A stretch of DNA of 64,000 nt, taken from positions 40,521 to 104,520 of the forward strand of contig CAZNEI010000004.1 in assembly GCA_964572045.1 (NCBI GenBank), read 5' to 3'. Positions within the stretch are counted from its first letter, which is position 1. Each line of letters begins with the position of its first letter. Source of the stretch: CBDCKR01 sp964572045. Lineage in GTDB: Bacteria; Gemmatimonadota; Gemmatimonadetes; Longimicrobiales; Gaopeijiaceae. The position numbers and the translations under genes were made by a program. This document shows positions 44,296-53,101 of this stretch, piece by piece. The notes beneath the pieces were generated by a model, which worked only from the letters and a program-made list of their open reading frames with translations, ran no database searches and was not told the DNA's origin.

Positions 44296-44961
44296 CTAGA
44301 AGCCGATCGAAACCGAGAGCACCACGACTGGGTAGAACCGGAAGTACTCGGGCATGGCGTCTTCGATGTCCGCCACCTCGGCGGCAACGTCCGCCCTGTA
44401 TTGGGCCCCGTCGACCGGATCGTCGGCCAGGGGACCGCGGGGCGTAACGGTCACAGTGGGCTTCTCACCGAAGCCTAGTCCCACGTCAAGGTTCATCCCC
44501 ACGAGCTTGCCGATCGCGTTGCCGAATCCGATCCCGGCGTAGGGCTGGAAGGTCTTGAGCAAGAACTGGCCGACGAGCTCGTCACCCTCCGAGCCCGTGT
44601 AGTTGTTCCCGTTGAACTCGACGGTGCGGCCCTCGAAGGTGCCCGTGACGCCCAGCTCGCCGCCATCGGAGGTGAGCAGTCCTCCTGCGCTGAGGTGAAA
44701 GCCGCTCATGGGATAGAAGTCGGCGACGAGGAGCGCGAACCTCGGCAGGTCAAGCGCCCAATCGATCTCCTCAACCTCGAGAGCGGGCTCGCCGGGAATC
44801 AGTCCGAACATGCCCCGCAGATTGACTTCTGAAGCCAATCCCACGATCACTCCGCCGCCTAGGCCCGTGGAACCGATATGACCCGATATTGCGAATCCCT
44901 GAGCCTGAGCTGGCGCAGGGACCATGGTAAGAACGGCCGCAGCCGCGAAGAGCTTTCTCAT
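44296..44961 (-). CDS. Predicted outer-membrane beta-barrel protein, unknown function
   Basis: I do not recognise a specific family. The 221-residue protein has a clear signal peptide (MRKLFAAAAVLTMVPAPAQA, cleaved near AQA-QG) and alternating hydrophobic strands rich in Gly and aromatic residues (ISGHIGSTGLGGGVIVGL, PYAGIGFGNAIGKL, MNLDVGLGFGEKP), ending YPVVVLSVSIGF with a terminal Phe. This pattern fits a small outer-membrane barrel of about eight strands. AGAGGAGAG lies about ten bases before the start. It is convergent with pspA and divergent from the aminotransferase gene. Confidence 0.65.
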   Translation of the reverse strand: MRKLFAAAAVLTMVPAPAQAQGFAISGHIGSTGLGGGVIVGLASEVNLRGMFGLIPGEPALEVEEIDWALDLPRFALLVADFYPMSGFHLSAGGLLTSDGGELGVTGTFEGRTVEFNGNNYTGSEGDELVGQFLLKTFQPYAGIGFGNAIGKLVGMNLDVGLGFGEKPTVTVTPRGPLADDPVDGAQYRADVAAEVADIEDAMPEYFRFYPVVVLSVSIGF

Positions 44962-45147
44962 GAGATCGGTGCTCTCCTCTCGCGATAGATCGAGTACCGA
45001 AGTGTCCGATCACCTTTGGTCGGTCCCATAGAATGAAGCACCGTGCCGTTGGCGGGGCAATCTCTCGGGGTCTTGCGGGGCTGACGAGGAGAAGCCATTG
45101 AACCATCTTTCTTCGAGGTCTTCTTACTCTCGATGCTTTGGAGCGTT

Positions 45148-46008
45148 ATGAGCACGGTATACCTCAACGGTGCCTACCTCCCCAAGGAGCGGGCGGCGAT
45201 ATCGGTGGACGATCGTGGCTTCCTTCTTGCCGACGGACTCTACGAGGTGACCCCAGCGTATCGGGGTCGCCTCTTCCGGTTCGAGCACCATATGGAGAGG
45301 CTTGCGCGCGGCCTCGCCGTCCTGCGGATCGATTACGACGTGACCGGATTGCTGGAGGTACATCGACGGCTGTTGGCCGAAAACGGCCTCGAGGAGCAGG
45401 ACGTCGCCGTCGTATACGTCCAGATCACCCGCGGCGCCGCTCCCAGGACTCATCACTTCCCTCCCGAGGGGACTCTACCTACCGTCTACGCATCTGCGAC
45501 GGCGTATCACCGGCCCGATCCGGTTCGCTGGGAACAGGGTTTCTCGGCGGTCACGGTTCCCGATCGACGCTGGGCCAGGGTGGACCTCAAGGCGATCGGT
45601 CTGCTCCCCAACGTGTTGGCTCAGCAGGCGGCCGTGGATGCCGGGGCAACGGATGCGCTGTTCGTGAAGGACGGGGTGGCGATCGAAGGCTCCCACAACA
45701 ACGTGTTCGGCGTGTTTGATGGCGTGGTCACCACGCATCCGGCGACGCACGAGATCCTCCACGGGGTTGGAAGGGGATTCGTCATCGAGCTCGCTCGTGA
45801 GATCGGCATCGAGGTGGTCGAGCGCGCGATCCCGGTGGAGGAGATGAGGCGGGCAGACGAGATCTTCTTCACGGGGACCACTACCGAGGTGCGGCCCACG
45901 GTCAAGCTCGACGGCCAGCCTGTCGGGGATGGGACGGTGGGTCCCGTGGCGCGGGCTCTTTACCAGGCGTTTCAGGCTGGTGTCGTGGCAGAGGTCGCGG
46001 CCCAATAG
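45148..46008 (+). CDS. Class IV PLP aminotransferase, D-amino-acid aminotransferase-like
   Basis: PLP enzyme of fold type IV, 286 residues. It most resembles D-amino-acid aminotransferase, which interconverts D-alanine and D-glutamate for peptidoglycan. The opening MSTVYLNGAYLPKERAAISVDDRGF is typical of the class. The PLP lysine is Lys148 in VDLKAIGLLPNVLA, and the phosphate loop lies in FFTGTTTEVRP. Branched-chain aminotransferase and aminodeoxychorismate lyase share the fold, but the DRGFLLADGLYEV region and length favour the D-amino-acid group. Its position before the cell-wall salvage genes is consistent. The ATG at 45148 is chosen over one 15 bases upstream. Confidence 0.85.
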   Translation: MSTVYLNGAYLPKERAAISVDDRGFLLADGLYEVTPAYRGRLFRFEHHMERLARGLAVLRIDYDVTGLLEVHRRLLAENGLEEQDVAVVYVQITRGAAPRTHHFPPEGTLPTVYASATAYHRPDPVRWEQGFSAVTVPDRRWARVDLKAIGLLPNVLAQQAAVDAGATDALFVKDGVAIEGSHNNVFGVFDGVVTTHPATHEILHGVGRGFVIELAREIGIEVVERAIPVEEMRRADEIFFTGTTTEVRPTVKLDGQPVGDGTVGPVARALYQAFQAGVVAEVAAQ

Positions 46009-46103
46009 GGCGGCTCTGCGATCGACTGCTTCCCCGCGGTCGTTGCCCCCCGCCCGATTCTGTCTCCTCGACATGCAACGGATCCGGGCGATCGCTCCGT
46101 CGA

Positions 46104-47408
46104 CTACGGATAGATGAGGTAGGGCTGCCGCGCCTGCATGAACTCGGCGAGTTCCTCGTCCCACTCCGCCCGGACCTCCTCCACTCCCGCTCCCGACTCG
46201 ATCGCCTCCCTGAGCTGATCGGTTCCGGCGAGGCGGTCGAAGTGGGACTGCAGCCACCTCCAGCGCCGACCGGACATCCGGCGTGTCTCGATCAGGAGCG
46301 ACACAGCGGCCTCGGTTGGATCGTACTCCGGCCCCGTCGCGATCAGGCGCACGCCCGACACCTCGACACCGTCAAATTTGGCGTCACTGGGAGCCCGTGG
46401 AGTGAATCGGGTGGATTCGAAGCGGACGTCGCGAATCCCGTACGCGTTCATCGCCCGAGCCAGGGCCTCCCCGTCGATCCAGGGAGCCCCCACGTGCTGA
46501 AACGCGATCTCCGTGCCGCGTCCGACCGACAGGTTCGTGCCTTCGAACAGGCAGGTGCCCGGGTAGTGGACCGCGCTCTCCACGTCAGGCATGTTCGGAG
46601 ACGGTTGAACCCAGGGAAGGCCTGTTTCCTCGAAGGACATGTCGCGCCGCCACCCCTCGGTCGGCACGACATGGAGCTCCACGTCGACTCCGAACTCCCC
46701 GTGCACGTAGCTCGCCAACTCCCCCAACGTCATTCCGTGGCGCATCGGAAGTGGATGGCGGCCGACGAACGTCGCGAAGCCGGGCCTTAGGATGTTCCCC
46801 TGAACCGCTCCGCCGATCGGGTTCGGACGGTCGAGGACCACGATCGGAATCCTCGCCTGCCCCGCAGCTTCCATCGCCAGCGTCATCGTTGAAGAATAGG
46901 TCCAGTAGCGGGCTCCGATGTCCTGCAGATCGCTCACGAGGACCTCGATCGCCTCAAACATCTCCTCCGTGGGTTGCCGAGTCGCCCCGTAGAGTGAGTA
47001 GACGGGGAACCCGGTGTTGGGGTCGACGCCGTCGTCGACCGCTTCTCCCGGGTCGGCGGTCCCGCGAATGCCGTGCTCGGGGGAAAAGAGCCCCACGAGG
47101 TCTACGTCCGGATGCTCGAAGAGCCGATCGATCGAGGACCGTCCCGCCGCGTCCACGCCGGTCTGGTTCGTGATGAGTCCGACCCGTTTCCCGGCGACGA
47201 GATGGAGGGAGTCGTCGAACAGCACGTCGATCCCGGGGCGCACCGGGCCTGACTCTCCTTCAATGCCTCGGTGCGAGGCCTCGGCGGCCCGGGATCCCGT
47301 GCGAGCCCCTTCTCCGTCGCCGGCAACCGAGCTGCACGCCAAGCATGTCAGCAACGCGAGCTTCAGCGAAGATTGTGACAGACCAGGCAACGCCATAGCT
47401 TGCACCAT
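46104..47408 (-). CDS. NamZ-like exo-beta-N-acetylmuramidase (DUF1343), predicted lipoprotein
   Basis: Protein of 434 residues in the DUF1343 family, whose characterised member NamZ of Bacillus subtilis removes terminal N-acetylmuramic acid from peptidoglycan chains. The signal segment ends LTCLAC, a possible lipobox. Family blocks visible are GKRVGLITNQTGVD, LVGLFSPEHGIRG, LVSDLQDIGARYWTYSSTM, VLDRPNPIGG, LPMRHGMTLGELA and CLFEGTNLSVGRGTE. GAGGG lies eight bases before the ATG at 47406-47408. It is divergent from a NagZ-type gene; together they could strip alternating sugars from wall fragments. That NamZ activity applies here is by family and context. Confidence 0.88.
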   Translation of the reverse strand: MVQAMALPGLSQSSLKLALLTCLACSSVAGDGEGARTGSRAAEASHRGIEGESGPVRPGIDVLFDDSLHLVAGKRVGLITNQTGVDAAGRSSIDRLFEHPDVDLVGLFSPEHGIRGTADPGEAVDDGVDPNTGFPVYSLYGATRQPTEEMFEAIEVLVSDLQDIGARYWTYSSTMTLAMEAAGQARIPIVVLDRPNPIGGAVQGNILRPGFATFVGRHPLPMRHGMTLGELASYVHGEFGVDVELHVVPTEGWRRDMSFEETGLPWVQPSPNMPDVESAVHYPGTCLFEGTNLSVGRGTEIAFQHVGAPWIDGEALARAMNAYGIRDVRFESTRFTPRAPSDAKFDGVEVSGVRLIATGPEYDPTEAAVSLLIETRRMSGRRWRWLQSHFDRLAGTDQLREAIESGAGVEEVRAEWDEELAEFMQARQPYLIYP

Positions 47409-47566
47409 GATCCAATCCCTCGGAGCTAGTTCGCCCAACATCGAGGCCGCTGAACTCGCTTGATGCCCATCTGGAGCCCGCACCGACCCACCCTCAATAA
47501 CCCGGGTGCAAGCTGCCTGATCCCGGGACCGTCGCTCGAACCGGACGGGCCCTCCCGGCGCGGCCT

Positions 47567-50500
47567 GTGCGGTCCGACGGGGAACCCGTAGGGCCGCCGC
47601 CGGTGCGGGGTCGACTGCTTCGCCTTTCCGCTGTCCTGGCCTTTCTGTGCGTCGGCAGCTGTACCTCGGTCGCGACACAGGAGGGAGTCGGCCCGTCGGC
47701 ACTGCGCCCCGCGAGCACGTTCACGCCCGGCACGAGATCGCTGGACCCCGAGGCCCGTGCGTGGGTCGAGGAGACCCTGGCTTCGCTCACGCTTCGGCAG
47801 CGGGTGGCCCAGCTGTTCATCCAGTGGATTCCGGGGTCGTACGCCTCCACCACCAGCCCCGAATTCCTCGATTGGGCCGCCTGGGTCGAGAACGACGAGA
47901 TCGGCGGCATCTACCTCTCCATCGGGCTGCCCCACTCGTATGCGGCAAAGATCAACGAGCTCCAGGAGCGGGCTCGTGTCCCCCTTCTGGTGACCTCCGA
48001 CTTCGAGAACGGAGGCCCTGGGATGCGGATCAACCACTCCTACGCGTGGCCATCGATGCTGCCGCAGGGTGGTGGCACCAGCTTCCCACCCACGATGGCG
48101 TTCGGGGCGATCGGAGAAGAGCGCTTTGCGCAGGAATACGGGCGCATCACGGCGGTCGAGGCCAAGGCTGTGGGCGTGCACCTGAACTTCGCCCCGGTCC
48201 TGGACGTGAACTCGAATCCTGACAATCCGATCATCAACACGCGCTCCTTCGGCGAAGACCCGGACGCGGTCGCCCGCCTCGGAGTCGCCTACATAGAAGG
48301 AGCACGCCGTGGGGGCGTGCTGACGACGGGCAAGCACTTTCCCGGGCACGGGGACACGCGGACGGACTCGCATATCGGCCTTCCCGTAGTCCCGGCAGGC
48401 TGGAGCCGCCTCAACGCCATCGAGCTCGTGCCCTTCCGTGCGGCGGTCAACTCCGGGGTGGACGCGGTGATGACGGCTCATGTTGTGGTGTCCGGCGTGC
48501 AGGGACCCGACGGACCTCCGGCCACCCTTGATCCCAGGATCATGACCGGGCTGCTTCGCGATGAGATGGGCTTCGAGGGCCTCCTCTTCACCGATGCCTT
48601 GAATATGGGCGCCCTTGCCGGCCGCTACGGGGCCCGTGAACTGGCCGTACTGGCTCTGGAGGCGGGAAGTGACGTCCTGCTCATGCTGCCCGATGTGACT
48701 CGGGCGATCGACGCAGTTGTGACGGCCGTGGAGACGGGGAGGCTCAGTCCGCGCCGGATCGACGCCTCGGCGCGGAGGATGCTTGAGACCAAGGCCCGGG
48801 CCGGGCTCCACCGCCAGCGGACCGTGGACCTGAACGCGGTGGACGATGTGGTGGGGAGCGCAGCTCACGTAGCCTTCGCGGACACGGCTGCGGAGCGCTC
48901 GATGACCCTCCTGCGCGACCGGCCCTCGATCGTTCCCTTGGACGCGACGGCGACCCGGATCGTGCTCAGCGTGACGTACTCGCGGGTCGACAATTTGGTC
49001 GCGGGCAGGGCCTTCAATCGAGGGCTGGCCGAGCGGGTGGCCGTGGTGCGGCGTGCTCGCGTCGATCCGGAGACGCGCGAGGAGGCGTATGACTCGCTGC
49101 GCCTCCGGGCCCGAGGGGCCGACCTGGTGCTCGTGAGTGCCTACGTGCCTCCCCGGGCGGGGGCGGGGGAGGCAGCTGCCCCCGAGGCTCTTGCGGACTT
49201 CGTTCGAGAGGTGGGGCGGGAGCGCCCTCTTCTGGTCACCTCCTTCGGGAGCCCCTACCTCCTGAGGGCGCTGCCCGATGCACCCGCCTATCTGGTCGCG
49301 TGGGGAGACCGCGAGGTTTCGGAACGAGCGGCGTTGCGAGCTGTCTTCGGCGAGACGGAGATCCGGGGCCGTCTGCCGATTTCCATACCTCCGTTCCATT
49401 CGATCGGGGACGGACTCGCGGTATCTGCCGAGGCGGAAGGGGAGGGGACCCCGAAGGTCGCTGGACCCCCTGATCCGGTTGACATCACCGTCTCCGAGCT
49501 TGAAGCGGATCCGGCATCGGTCGGCATGAGTGCACGCGGCCTCCGTGCTGTGGAATACCTGGTGAGCGAGGCGGTCGCGGACGGGGCGACACCCGGAGCC
49601 GTTGTGGCGATCGGGCGCAACGGGAAGCTGGTCTTTCTCCGCGGATTCGGGCGGCTGGACTGGGATCCGGACGCCGGGCTCGCTCGCACGAACTCGATCT
49701 ACGACCTGGCCTCGTTGACCAAGGTGGTGGCTACGACCACGGCCGCGATGATCCTCGTGGAGGAGGGCAGCCTCGACCTGGATGCGGCGGTTGCGGACTA
49801 TCTCCCGTGGTGGGCCGCCGGGGACACGGCCAAGCTCGGGGTAACCGTACGTCACCTCCTCCTTCACCGCGGCGGCCTCCCGCCCTTCCGGCCTTTCTAT
49901 CTGGAGATGGAAGGGCGAAGCGCCTATGAGAGGGCGATCGGGGCCCTCCCCCTCGACGATCCGCCCGGGTCGCGAACCGTCTACTCGGACATCGGACTCA
50001 TGACGGTGGCGTTCATCGTCGAGAGGGTTACGGGGCAGGGCCTCGACGCCTTCCTCCAGGAGCGTGCGTGGGCTCCGCTCGGGATGGCCGACACGGGGTT
50101 TCGGCCGGGGCCGGGCATTCGAGCCCGCATCGCTCCGACGGAGATCGACAGGGACTTCCGGGGCGTCCACGTGCACGGCGTGGTTCATGACGAGAACGCG
50201 TACGCCATTGGAGGAGTGGCTGGCCATGCCGGACTCTTCTCCACGGCGTCCGACTTGGCCGTCTTTGCACAGATGCTGCTGAACCACGGCCGCGTCGGCG
50301 GGTGCGGTGGGCTGGAAGGTCCGGCGTCCGCCGACGGAATGATCTGCGCAGGCATGCGCTCCCAGGATGTCCGGCTCGTCTCGGGTCCCACCGTCCGCCT
50401 GTTCACGGAGCGGGGCGACCAAGCGGCGATCCGGGCTCTTGGCTGGGACACACCGGCCGGGCGATCCTCGTCCGGGGACTACTTCACCCGCCGCGCGTTC

Positions 50501-50686
50501 GGTCACACGGGGTTCACGGGGACGTCTCTCTGGATCGATCCGGAGCTCGATCTCTTCGTCGTGCTGCTGACCAATCGGGTCAATCCGACGCGGGACAACC
50601 TGAAGCACACCGCGCTCCGGCGAGCGGTGCACGACGCCGCGGCCCTGGCGATCTCCGATCGGGAAATCAGACGGCGTGAGCCGTAG
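47567..50686 (+). CDS. GH3 beta-N-acetylglucosaminidase (NagZ-like) fused to a beta-lactamase-fold serine hydrolase, lipoprotein
   Basis: Two-domain exported enzyme of 1039 residues. A signal peptide ends LCVGSC, a lipobox. Residues about 55-400 are a family 3 glycosidase of NagZ type, with the catalytic loop KHFPGHGDTRTDSH (256-269) and nucleophile Asp343 in LLFTDALNMGAL. A linking alpha/beta segment follows. Residues about 655-1025 form a serine beta-lactamase/esterase domain with SLTK (Ser716, Lys719), YSD (Tyr806) and HTG (His980). The glycosidase should release terminal GlcNAc, and the second domain may hydrolyse a peptide or ester bond of the same wall fragment. Such fusions occur in Bacteroidota. 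The start is uncertain (GTG 47567 or GTG 47603). Confidence 0.9.
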   Translation: MRSDGEPVGPPPVRGRLLRLSAVLAFLCVGSCTSVATQEGVGPSALRPASTFTPGTRSLDPEARAWVEETLASLTLRQRVAQLFIQWIPGSYASTTSPEFLDWAAWVENDEIGGIYLSIGLPHSYAAKINELQERARVPLLVTSDFENGGPGMRINHSYAWPSMLPQGGGTSFPPTMAFGAIGEERFAQEYGRITAVEAKAVGVHLNFAPVLDVNSNPDNPIINTRSFGEDPDAVARLGVAYIEGARRGGVLTTGKHFPGHGDTRTDSHIGLPVVPAGWSRLNAIELVPFRAAVNSGVDAVMTAHVVVSGVQGPDGPPATLDPRIMTGLLRDEMGFEGLLFTDALNMGALAGRYGARELAVLALEAGSDVLLMLPDVTRAIDAVVTAVETGRLSPRRIDASARRMLETKARAGLHRQRTVDLNAVDDVVGSAAHVAFADTAAERSMTLLRDRPSIVPLDATATRIVLSVTYSRVDNLVAGRAFNRGLAERVAVVRRARVDPETREEAYDSLRLRARGADLVLVSAYVPPRAGAGEAAAPEALADFVREVGRERPLLVTSFGSPYLLRALPDAPAYLVAWGDREVSERAALRAVFGETEIRGRLPISIPPFHSIGDGLAVSAEAEGEGTPKVAGPPDPVDITVSELEADPASVGMSARGLRAVEYLVSEAVADGATPGAVVAIGRNGKLVFLRGFGRLDWDPDAGLARTNSIYDLASLTKVVATTTAAMILVEEGSLDLDAAVADYLPWWAAGDTAKLGVTVRHLLLHRGGLPPFRPFYLEMEGRSAYERAIGALPLDDPPGSRTVYSDIGLMTVAFIVERVTGQGLDAFLQERAWAPLGMADTGFRPGPGIRARIAPTEIDRDFRGVHVHGVVHDENAYAIGGVAGHAGLFSTASDLAVFAQMLLNHGRVGGCGGLEGPASADGMICAGMRSQDVRLVSGPTVRLFTERGDQAAIRALGWDTPAGRSSSGDYFTRRAFGHTGFTGTSLWIDPELDLFVVLLTNRVNPTRDNLKHTALRRAVHDAAALAISDREIRRREP

Positions 50687-50716
50687 TCCGCCGGCAGTCC
50701 ACCGGCACCGCGGTCG

Positions 50717-52174
50717 ATGAGCATCACTTCACTCGATCTCGCGGTTCTCGTTGCCTACCTCGTGGCGGTCACGGTGTGGGGCGCCTGGTTGGGACGAGGC
50801 CAGACCGGGGGTCATGACTACTTTCTCGGCAACCGGGAGCTGCCGTGGATCGCAGTGATGTTCTCGGTCGTGGCCACGGAGACGAGTACCCTCACCTTCC
50901 TTAGCATTCCCGGTGTCTCCTACCTCGGAACCCTGGGCTTTCTGCAGCTCACCTTCGGATATCTCTTGGGGAGGGTCGTCGTCGCGGCGGTTCTTCTTCC
51001 GCTCTACTACCGGGGGGAGCTCAGCACCGCATACCAGCTGCTGGAGGGCCGCTTCGGTGGCGGCGTCCGTCGGTTTGCCTCGGCCGTGTTCATGGTCACC
51101 CGCCTGTTGTCGGATTCCGTTCGGCTTTTTGCCACGGCCATTCCGCTGGCGCTGGTAACCGGTTGGGACTATCCGGTTTCCATTGGCGTCATCGGTGTGA
51201 TGACGTTGGCCTACACCTACCTCGGGGGCATCCGGGCCGTGATCTGGGTAGATGCCGTGCAGATGGGGGCCTACCTGCTTGGAGCGCTCGTTGCGATGCT
51301 GGCCCTTCAGGCCGTCGTCCCGGACGGATGGACCGGCATTCTCGGAGCCGCCGCGGCGGCAGGGAAGATGACGGTCGTCGACCTCTCCTTAGATGTCGCC
51401 CTCCCCTACACGCTCTGGGCGGGTGTCATCGGCGGGGGACTTCTTACCATGGCATCCCACGGAACCGATCAGCTCATGGTCCAACGCCTCCTTACCTGCC
51501 AAGACCTGCGCTCCGCCCAGAAGGCGCTCGTGGGGAGCGGCGTCGCGGTCGTGCTCCAGTTTGGGATCTTCCTGTTCGTCGGCCTCGGACTGTGGACCTT
51601 CTACGGCGGGCGCGACTTCACTCGCGGAGACGAGATCTTCGCCAGCTTCATAGTGACCATGCTTCCCCCCGGCCTGGCGGGGCTGCTCATCGCGGGCGTA
51701 TTCGCTGCGGCGATGTCGTCCCTGTCCTCGTCGATCAACTCCTTGGCCTCAGCCACGGCCTACGACTTCTGGGCTCCGTTGGCGGGAGCTGAGGACGACG
51801 AACGCCGTGTGCTCCGGGCGGGGAGACTCTTCACGCTCGGATGGGCCGCGTTGCTCATCGGCGGAGCCCTCGTCTTTGCTCCGCTCAGCGAGGGAACCAC
51901 GGCGGTCGAAGTGGCGCTGGCGATCGCCTCCATCGTGTACGGCAGTCTCTTGGGGGCCTTCGTGCTCGCCGTGCTGTCGACTCACTCGGACCCGGTCAGC
52001 GTCGTCCTTGGCATGCTCGCCGGGATCGCGCTCGTTGCTTCGATCTGGCTCTTCGCACCGACGGCGGTGGCATGGCCGTGGTTCGTGCCTGTCGGCTCTT
52101 CGGTGACGGTGGCCGTGGGCTGGACGGTCGGTCGGGGGCGTTCCGTCGCAACGTCGGCGACGGGGGCCGCGTGA
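50717..52174 (+). CDS. Sodium:solute symporter (SSS family)
   Basis: Inner-membrane secondary transporter of 485 residues with about thirteen hydrophobic segments, in the sodium/solute symporter family. Signature parts are DYFLGNRELPWIAVMFSVVATETSTLTFLSIPG near the N-terminus, AYTYLGGIRAVIWVDAVQM and the central GLLIAGVFAAAMSSLSSSINSLA, the sodium-binding helix region. It lies 30 bases after the NagZ fusion, and its stop overlaps the sugar-kinase start (GTGA at 52171-52174). The gene order suggests that it imports the sugars released by the flanking glycosidases, MurNAc or GlcNAc. That substrate is inferred from context, not from residues. Confidence 0.88.
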   Translation: MSITSLDLAVLVAYLVAVTVWGAWLGRGQTGGHDYFLGNRELPWIAVMFSVVATETSTLTFLSIPGVSYLGTLGFLQLTFGYLLGRVVVAAVLLPLYYRGELSTAYQLLEGRFGGGVRRFASAVFMVTRLLSDSVRLFATAIPLALVTGWDYPVSIGVIGVMTLAYTYLGGIRAVIWVDAVQMGAYLLGALVAMLALQAVVPDGWTGILGAAAAAGKMTVVDLSLDVALPYTLWAGVIGGGLLTMASHGTDQLMVQRLLTCQDLRSAQKALVGSGVAVVLQFGIFLFVGLGLWTFYGGRDFTRGDEIFASFIVTMLPPGLAGLLIAGVFAAAMSSLSSSINSLASATAYDFWAPLAGAEDDERRVLRAGRLFTLGWAALLIGGALVFAPLSEGTTAVEVALAIASIVYGSLLGAFVLAVLSTHSDPVSVVLGMLAGIALVASIWLFAPTAVAWPWFVPVGSSVTVAVGWTVGRGRSVATSATGAA

Positions 52175-53091
52175 CGCTCTTCCTCGGAGTCGATGGCGGG
52201 GGCACCCGGACAAGGGCTGTGGCCATGGATCGAAGGGGGCGTGAGCTGGGTCGTGGCATGGGCTCCGCCACGCTGATCGATCAGGCGGATCCCCGGGCCA
52301 CCGTCGGTGCGATCGTCCACGCCTGTCACCGAGCCGCTGGCGCCTCCGGCGCAGCCCTCCCTGCGAGGGTCCTTTGGGCTGGAATCGCCGGCGCGGGTAC
52401 CGAGCCGGCCCAGAGTGTGGTCCGAGACTCGCTCCGCAAGGCGGGTGTAGCAGACGACGTGTACGTCGAGAGCGACGCCCACGCCGCGTTCCACGATGCC
52501 TTCGGATCGGAGGCGGGCATCCTCTTGGTCTCGGGGACGGGCTCCAGCGCCCTGGGACGCGATAGTGACGGCTCCACCGCCACCGTCGGCGGGTGGGGAG
52601 GCCTGCTCGGCGACGAGGGAAGCGGCTACGCCCTGGGCATGGCGGCCCTACGGGCGTTGGTGAGAGCGGAGGACGGCCGCGGCGCGCCGACTCGTCTGCG
52701 GGACCCGATTCTCGAGAAGCTGGGCGTCGACCAGCCGGGAAGACTGATCCGTTGGATCGCCACGGCCAGCAAGGCGAGCGTGGCCGCTCTGGCCCCGGTC
52801 GTGTGTCGCGCAGCGGAAGTCGGCGACGAGGTCGCCGGGGAGATCGTCGATCGTGCGGTGCATGATCTCGTGGCCCACGTGCTCACGCTTGCCGAACGCC
52901 TCGGCCCCTGGCCCGGCCGACCGGCGGTGGCGCTTACCGGTGGACTCATCGGCGAGGACGGACCGCTGCGGGCGAGGGTGTCGGCGGGCATCGCACGGCT
53001 GGCTTGCGATGTGCATGAGCGGACGGTGGACGCCGCACGGGGCGCGGCGCATTTGGCCATACGGGCGGTTGAGCAGGGGGCTGGGTCTTGA
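52171..53091 (+). CDS. BadF/BadG/BcrA-type sugar kinase, GlcNAc/MurNAc kinase-like
   Basis: ASKHA-fold kinase of 306 residues. The family includes N-acetylglucosamine kinase and the MurNAc/GlcNAc kinase MurK of Clostridium. The phosphate-1 loop is FLGVDGGGTRTRAVAMD, followed by ILLVSGTGSSALGRD and GWGGLLGDEGSGYALG, hallmarks of the GlcNAc-kinase branch, and later VALTGGLIGEDGPL. With GTG at 52171 it overlaps the symporter stop, so import and phosphorylation are likely coupled. Phosphorylated MurNAc would need the etherase MurQ, which is not in this window. It ends 10 bases from the convergent dapD gene. Confidence 0.87.
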   Translation: MTLFLGVDGGGTRTRAVAMDRRGRELGRGMGSATLIDQADPRATVGAIVHACHRAAGASGAALPARVLWAGIAGAGTEPAQSVVRDSLRKAGVADDVYVESDAHAAFHDAFGSEAGILLVSGTGSSALGRDSDGSTATVGGWGGLLGDEGSGYALGMAALRALVRAEDGRGAPTRLRDPILEKLGVDQPGRLIRWIATASKASVAALAPVVCRAAEVGDEVAGEIVDRAVHDLVAHVLTLAERLGPWPGRPAVALTGGLIGEDGPLRARVSAGIARLACDVHERTVDAARGAAHLAIRAVEQGAGS

Positions 53092-53101
53092 GCGCTTTCC
53101 C

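Noticed and set aside
47426..50632. Open frame of 1068 codons on the minus strand
   Set aside because: It is antisense to the NagZ fusion gene, rich in Arg/His/Pro/Gly, without any family motif. Long antisense frames are expected in high-GC genes with strong third-base bias.
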